Shown: positions 6,705 through 10,090 of the stretch, piece after piece | Layout: the number at the start of each line of letters is the position of its first letter | How positions within the stretch are numbered: the stretch's first letter is position 1 | Assembly (NCBI GenBank): GCA_900317215.1 | Contig: ONFW01000112.1 | Location: 1 to 10,090, forward strand | DNA length: 10,090 nucleotides | Reading direction: 5' to 3' | DNA from: an uncultured Eubacteriales bacterium | GTDB taxonomy: Bacteria; Bacillota; Clostridia; Oscillospirales; Acutalibacteraceae | The notes under the pieces: model-generated | Databases searched by the model: none | Seen by the model: the letters and a program-made list of their open reading frames with translations, nothing else | What the model was told of the DNA's origin: nothing | Translations under genes and position numbers: made by a program

Positions 6705-7466
6705 ATGAAAAAAATAGCAACTGTATTGGCGGCCGCTCTTCTTTCTGCCTGCCTTATGACAGGCTGCGCCAATTCTTCACAGAACTCCGCTGTTGCAAGC
6801 GGTGCTTCCTCACAGCCCGTGCAGTCCTCTGACGTGCAGTCCTCTGTCGAGCAAGCCTCTGATGTGCAGTCCTCTGTCGAGCAGCCCTCCGACGTGCAGT
6901 CCTCTGTAGAGCAGCCCTCTGTAGAGCAGCCCTCCGACGAGCAAGCTTCTGATGTGCAGTCCTCTGTCGAGCAGAACTCTGACGAGCTTAACGAAGCAGC
7001 CGCCCCTGAAGAGCTGCTGAAAGAATATGAAAAGCAGATAAACGGTCTTCTTAAAAATCAGGTGCCGTTGGGAAATGAGCTTTTAGCCACTACCTTTGAG
7101 GCACAGTTCGGAAATGAAACTATAAAGGCTGAGATCTCAGGCGGGCTTGACGAGCTGAATAATGATCTGCTGGGTATCTTTGAGAAGGCCGATTTTGAAA
7201 ATAGGTACGGTGCTGTACCTGACGAGGTGTTTGAGTTTGACAGCTATAAAAACCTTGGAAATGATTATCTTGACAACTCCCCCTTCAGCGACTACAAGGC
7301 TTACTTCAATATGCCCGAGATAGAAGAGGTACGCAGCTATCCTGTTGATATCTACATGGCTATCGGCTCTGACAAAAGAAAATGGACATCAACTAATTGG
7401 GTTTTTGCAAAGGCAGACGGCCGCTGGTATCTTGTGTATTCGCTCACAAACCTTAATGTGTCATGA
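6705..7466 (+). CDS. Lipoprotein of unknown function with pentapeptide-repeat linker
   Basis: I do not recognise this family. The 253-residue protein begins with a lipoprotein signal peptide: Lys2-Lys3, a hydrophobic stretch and the lipobox L17-M-T-G-C21. Acylation at Cys21 would anchor it to the outer face of the membrane. A Ser-rich stretch follows, then ten copies of a five-residue unit, S-[DV]-[VE]-Q-[SAPN], at residues 42-91, without hydrophobic clusters, suggesting an extended linker through the cell wall. The C-terminal part (about 100-253) looks globular and acidic, with alternating strands and a final WVFAKADGRWYLVYSL; this ending recalls NTF2-like small domains but the fold is not established. 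The start has a modest GGGGT Shine-Dalgarno. No terminator is visible before the next lipoprotein gene, so some co-transcription is possible. Confidence 0.8.
   Translation: MKKIATVLAAALLSACLMTGCANSSQNSAVASGASSQPVQSSDVQSSVEQASDVQSSVEQPSDVQSSVEQPSVEQPSDEQASDVQSSVEQNSDELNEAAAPEELLKEYEKQINGLLKNQVPLGNELLATTFEAQFGNETIKAEISGGLDELNNDLLGIFEKADFENRYGAVPDEVFEFDSYKNLGNDYLDNSPFSDYKAYFNMPEIEEVRSYPVDIYMAIGSDKRKWTSTNWVFAKADGRWYLVYSLTNLNVS
6828..6977 (+). repeat. 15-bp coding tandem repeat (ten units)
   Basis: Ten units of 15 bp encode SDVQS/SVEQ(A/P/N) pairs, with SVEQP and SDEQA in the middle breaking the strict 30-bp alternation. Units differ mostly at third positions (gac/gat, gtc/gta, cag/caa), so the copies have aged partly. 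The 15-bp period keeps the frame when units are gained or lost. Confidence 0.9.
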
Positions 7467-7512
7467 TCGTTTTTTCGTTCCGGCACGCGGCAAATCCGCA
7501 GCACTATGCCCA

Positions 7513-7541
7513 TTGCAATGAATACCAACTGATACTATAAA
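7513..7541 (+). promoter_or_regulatory. Possible promoter for the DHHW lipoprotein gene
   Basis: TTGCAA (7513-7518) and TATAAA (7536-7541) have 17-bp spacing. The start would be near 7548, giving a very short leader of about 13 nt that just includes the GAGGT Shine-Dalgarno. Read-through from the previous gene is an alternative. Confidence 0.4.
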
Positions 7542-7560
7542 ATGAAAACGAGGTAATAAA

Positions 7561-8778
7561 ATGAAAAAGATGACATCATTACTAATGGCAGCCATTCTTT
7601 CCGCATGCCTTCTGACAGGCTGCGGCGGAGGTCAGGGAAACACCAACACAAGCTCTGCACCGAATTCAAGCACTCCTGCCGCATCTGACAAGGAAAGCGT
7701 GAGCAACGCAACGGAAAGCTCCGAAAACGGCGGCGGCGCTGCCTCGGCAGAAGGACAGTCGCAGAACGAGCAGAATGACGGGAGCAGCACCGAGGAAAGC
7801 TCGGCTCAAAGGGATTACAGAGAAGAGGATGCAGAATACGAGGTTGAAAACGGCGTTATCGTAGTTAATCAGGACGGCCACTACAGAGCCATGGAGCTTT
7901 TCGGCGGCAGCTCCGGTGACACCTATGTCGAGACTCTCAACAGTCTGCGCAGCAAGCTCGACAGCAGCATCAGGATCTATTCGGTGATAGCTCCCCTTTC
8001 CTGCGAGTTCTATCTTCCCGCCAACTATGAGGACTATTCTGTAAGCCAGAAGGATTCCATAGCCGAGGATATCAATTCGAGACTTGACAGCGGCATCACT
8101 CCCGTTGACGTCGTTTCCGCTCTCGGTCAGCATACCTCCGAGGCCATTTACTGCCGCACCGACCACCATTGGATGCCTCTCGGCGCTTACTATGCAGCAA
8201 AGGAGCTTGCCTCCGCAGCAGGTGTTGATTTTGCTGATCTTTCCACCTATGAGCCTGTCACCATTCCCGGCTTTGTAGGAACGATGTATGCGTTCACCGA
8301 CGGCGATATCCGCATTAAGGAGGATCCGGAGGACTTCACCTACTACAAATCCTCAAACTATCCAAATGTAAAAACGGATTTCTATGATACAAGCTTCAAC
8401 TACGACTATACAGGCTCCTACTACAAGGAGGTCGGCGACCCGCAGTCAAACGCCTATCTCACCTTCTTCGGCGGAGATGAGCAGATAGTAAAGGTGCGTA
8501 CCGACGTCAAGAACGGCAGAAAGCTCCTCATCGTAAAGGACAGCTACGGCAATGCTGTTCCCGGCTTCCTGATGAATTCCTTTGAGGAGATCTATATTGT
8601 CGATATGAGATACTTCAATCCCAACCTTGTCGATTTCATCAACCAGCTCGGCATCACGGACGTAGCAATGACAATGTGCGTATTCTCGGCATACGGTGAA
8701 AATTCCAAGTCGCTCAGGGATTCTCTCACACAAAACGAGGGTCAGACCATTGTTGACGGCTATGATCCCGAGGCATGA
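7561..8778 (+). CDS. DHHW-family SGNH-like secreted lipoprotein
   Basis: This 405-residue protein has a lipoprotein signal with the lipobox L17-L-T-G-C21 and a long low-complexity Ser/Asn/Gly/Glu linker (about 22-90). The globular part carries two marks of the DHHW family: TDHHWMPLGAYYA with Asp201-His202-His203-Trp204, and LLIVKDSYGNAVPGF with Asp327-Ser328-Tyr329, followed by a YIVDMRYFN segment (345-353). These resemble the acid/His and Ser elements of AlgX/AlgJ-type SGNH proteins, which work beside MBOAT enzymes in O-acetylation of surface polymers. An acetyl-transfer or esterase role at the cell surface is therefore plausible but inferred; no MBOAT gene lies in this window. GAGGT sits 6 nt before the ATG. 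The signal peptide closely resembles that of the upstream lipoprotein, including the DNA around the lipobox, but the mature parts do not look alike. Confidence 0.8.
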   Translation: MKKMTSLLMAAILSACLLTGCGGGQGNTNTSSAPNSSTPAASDKESVSNATESSENGGGAASAEGQSQNEQNDGSSTEESSAQRDYREEDAEYEVENGVIVVNQDGHYRAMELFGGSSGDTYVETLNSLRSKLDSSIRIYSVIAPLSCEFYLPANYEDYSVSQKDSIAEDINSRLDSGITPVDVVSALGQHTSEAIYCRTDHHWMPLGAYYAAKELASAAGVDFADLSTYEPVTIPGFVGTMYAFTDGDIRIKEDPEDFTYYKSSNYPNVKTDFYDTSFNYDYTGSYYKEVGDPQSNAYLTFFGGDEQIVKVRTDVKNGRKLLIVKDSYGNAVPGFLMNSFEEIYIVDMRYFNPNLVDFINQLGITDVAMTMCVFSAYGENSKSLRDSLTQNEGQTIVDGYDPEA

Positions 8779-8815
8779 TAAAATGCAATTTTTTGTTCCG
8801 CATCCTGCATTTATC
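8777..8815 (+). repeat. Weak inverted repeat after the DHHW gene
   Basis: GATA-A-AATGCA (8777-8787) pairs with TGCATTTATC (8806-8815) with one bulged base, leaving an 18-nt loop that contains TTTTTT. The stem is AT-rich and lacks a T-run after it, so it is at best a weak terminator. It ends just before the -35 box of ilvE, so it could also be a control site. Confidence 0.3.
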
Positions 8816-8816
8816 A

Positions 8817-8845
8817 TTGACACATTATTTATTTAGTTATATAAT
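8817..8845 (+). promoter_or_regulatory. Perfect-consensus sigma-A promoter of ilvE
   Basis: TTGACA (8817-8822) and TATAAT (8840-8845) are exact consensus with a 17-bp AT-rich spacer. Transcription should start near 8852, leaving a leader of about 30 nt, too short for a T-box or leader-peptide attenuator. Confidence 0.87.
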
Positions 8846-8864
8846 ATTCATGTCAAACTCACTG

Positions 8865-8878
8865 AAAGGAAGTCCTTT
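8865..8878 (+). promoter_or_regulatory. Shine-Dalgarno of ilvE inside a small palindrome
   Basis: AAAGG (8865-8869) can pair with CCTTT (8874-8878) around a 4-nt loop. The AAAGGA part is the only good ribosome binding site for the ATG at 8882, about 11 nt upstream. A 5-bp stem is weak, but it covers the site fully. Confidence 0.35.
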
Positions 8879-8881
8879 ATA

Positions 8882-9907
8882 ATGGATAAGAAAAACATTG
8901 ATTGGTCACATCTTGGCTTCGGTTATATCAAAACTGACAAGAGATATGTATCAAACTATACCGAAGGTGCTTGGGACGAGGGTGCGCTTATCGAAGACGA
9001 TATGATCACCATGAGCGAATGCGCTTGTGTCCTGCAGTATTCACAGACTATTTTTGAGGGTCTTAAAGCTTATACCACAGAAAACGGCAAAACAGTCGTG
9101 TTCCGTCCCGATCTCAATGCCGAAAGACTTGCAAGCTCCGCAAAAAGAATGGAGATGCCCGTATTTCCCGAGGAAAGATTCATTGACGCTGTTGAGCAGG
9201 TCGTACGCGCTAACGAGGCTTATGTTCCTCCCTACGGCACTGGCGCAACTCTCTATATCCGCCCCTATATGTTCGGTATCAATCCCGTTATAGGAGTCAA
9301 GCCTGCAGATGATTTCCAGTTCAGAGTATTTGCTACTCCTGTCGGCCCCTACTTCAAGGGCGGCGCCAAGCCTATCACCATTAAGGTCAGCGATTTTGAC
9401 AGAGCAGCTCCTCACGGGACCGGCTTTATCAAGGCAGGTCTTAACTATGCCATGAGCCTTCATGCGATCGTTACCGCTCATAAAGAGGGCTTTGACGAGA
9501 ATATGTATCTCGACGCAGGCACAAGAACGAAGGTTGAAGAAACAGGCGGCGCAAACTTCCTCTTTGTTACTAAGGACAACAAGGTCGTTACACCTAAGTC
9601 GAACAGCATTCTCCCCTCTATCACCAGACGTTCTCTCATGACCGTTGCTAAGGAATATCTCGGTCTTGAGGTCGAGGAGAGAGAGGTATTCTTCGATGAG
9701 GTCAAGGATTTCGCAGAGTGCGGTCTGTGCGGAACTGCAGCAGTCATCTCACCCGTAGGCAAGATATATGACCACGGCAAGGAGATCTGCTTCCCTGCAG
9801 GCATGGAGAAAATGGGTCCTGTTACTCAGAAGCTGTATGATACCCTCACCGGCATTCAAATGGGACGCATTGAGGACAAATTCGGCTGGGTACGCGAAAT
9901 AAAATGA
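8882..9907 (+). CDS. ilvE: Branched-chain amino acid aminotransferase
   Basis: This PLP enzyme of fold type IV swaps the amino group between glutamate and the keto acids of leucine, isoleucine and valine, the last step of their synthesis and first of their breakdown. The 341 residues fit the longer BCAT group found in eukaryotes and many Firmicutes. Landmarks include SQTIFEGLKAY (54-64), YIRPYMFG (125-132), the PLP lysine Lys184 in GFIKAGLNYA (family: KxGGNYA, here with Leu for the second Gly), VEETGGANFLFV with Glu220, and CGTAAVISPVGKI (283-295). The redox-active CXXC of mammalian BCATs is not at the equivalent place; Cys280 and Cys283 lie slightly earlier. It has its own promoter and terminator, so it is a single-gene unit; no other ilv or leu genes are nearby. 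Confidence 0.95.
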   Translation: MDKKNIDWSHLGFGYIKTDKRYVSNYTEGAWDEGALIEDDMITMSECACVLQYSQTIFEGLKAYTTENGKTVVFRPDLNAERLASSAKRMEMPVFPEERFIDAVEQVVRANEAYVPPYGTGATLYIRPYMFGINPVIGVKPADDFQFRVFATPVGPYFKGGAKPITIKVSDFDRAAPHGTGFIKAGLNYAMSLHAIVTAHKEGFDENMYLDAGTRTKVEETGGANFLFVTKDNKVVTPKSNSILPSITRRSLMTVAKEYLGLEVEEREVFFDEVKDFAECGLCGTAAVISPVGKIYDHGKEICFPAGMEKMGPVTQKLYDTLTGIQMGRIEDKFGWVREIK

Positions 9908-9938
9908 TCCCGTAACTAAAACACCAACAGCAATAATT

Positions 9939-9978
9939 ATCCCCACCCATAGGCTCCGGTCTATGGGTGGGGATTTTT
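9939..9978 (+). terminator. Strong rho-independent terminator of ilvE
   Basis: A perfect 14-bp stem (9939-9952 with 9961-9974) encloses an 8-nt loop, GCTCCGGT. The core is CCCCACCCATAG paired with CTATGGGTGGGG, followed by TTTTT (9974-9978). It lies about 31 bp after the stop. The sequence from 9979 to the end shows no gene. Confidence 0.93.
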
Positions 9979-10090
9979 CGGCTCCTTCGGTTTTATTATC
10001 GTTTATTTGGAAGCAAATATAAAGCTGTATTTAATCAATGCCATAATTCTACCTTGCAGATGCGAACTGCGAATTGTAAAGCTGCGTATA

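Noticed and set aside
9719..9733. Redox CXXC switch as in mammalian BCAT
   Set aside because: Cys280 and Cys283 form a CGLC, but it lies before the CGTAAVISPV segment; the mammalian pair lies within the equivalent later segment, where this protein has Ala and Ser.

Overview
The window looks like chromosomal core DNA from a Gram-positive Clostridia bacterium, most likely Ruminococcus or a close relative in the Oscillospiraceae. This rests on the gene content: a MecA-type adaptor, the two-subunit class 1B dihydroorotate dehydrogenase PyrD/PyrK, the eukaryote-like homodimeric glycyl-tRNA synthetase, a DHHW-family lipoprotein and a VanZ-like protein. Strong Shine-Dalgarno sequences, sigma-A type promoters with 17-bp spacers and moderate GC agree. 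The genus is inferred from general resemblance, not from a search.

Positions 1-438 hold no convincing gene. They contain an unusual cluster of short perfect hairpins, several sharing an AGGCAC core, followed by a promoter for mecA (439-1029, +). mecA converges on a five-gene minus-strand operon, and a bidirectional terminator at about 1096-1138 separates them. In transcription order the operon is pyrK, pyrD, a histidine phosphatase, ruvX and a VanZ-like membrane protein (4923 down to 1137). Its genes overlap or lie within 25 bp of each other, and the likely promoter is an extended -10 element at 4966-4994. It joins the redox step of pyrimidine synthesis to a Holliday-junction resolvase-type protein and a membrane protein of unknown role.

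The divergent glycyl-tRNA synthetase gene (5117-6493, +) has its own promoter and a strong terminator. Between the two divergent promoters sits a terminator-like hairpin flanked by A and T runs.

Next come two lipoprotein genes (6705-7466 and 7561-8778, +) with nearly matching signal peptides and long low-complexity linkers. The first carries a 15-bp/5-residue tandem repeat and no domain I recognise. The second is a DHHW-family SGNH-like protein. The branched-chain aminotransferase gene ilvE (8882-9907, +) follows, ending at a long-stem terminator. The first lipoprotein gene and ilvE each have an exact TTGACA-17-TATAAT promoter. The last ~110 bases show no gene.

Most of the window is ordinary housekeeping DNA. 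I see no mobile element, CRISPR array, tRNA or rRNA. The most unusual parts are the hairpin-rich element at the left edge and the lipoprotein pair.
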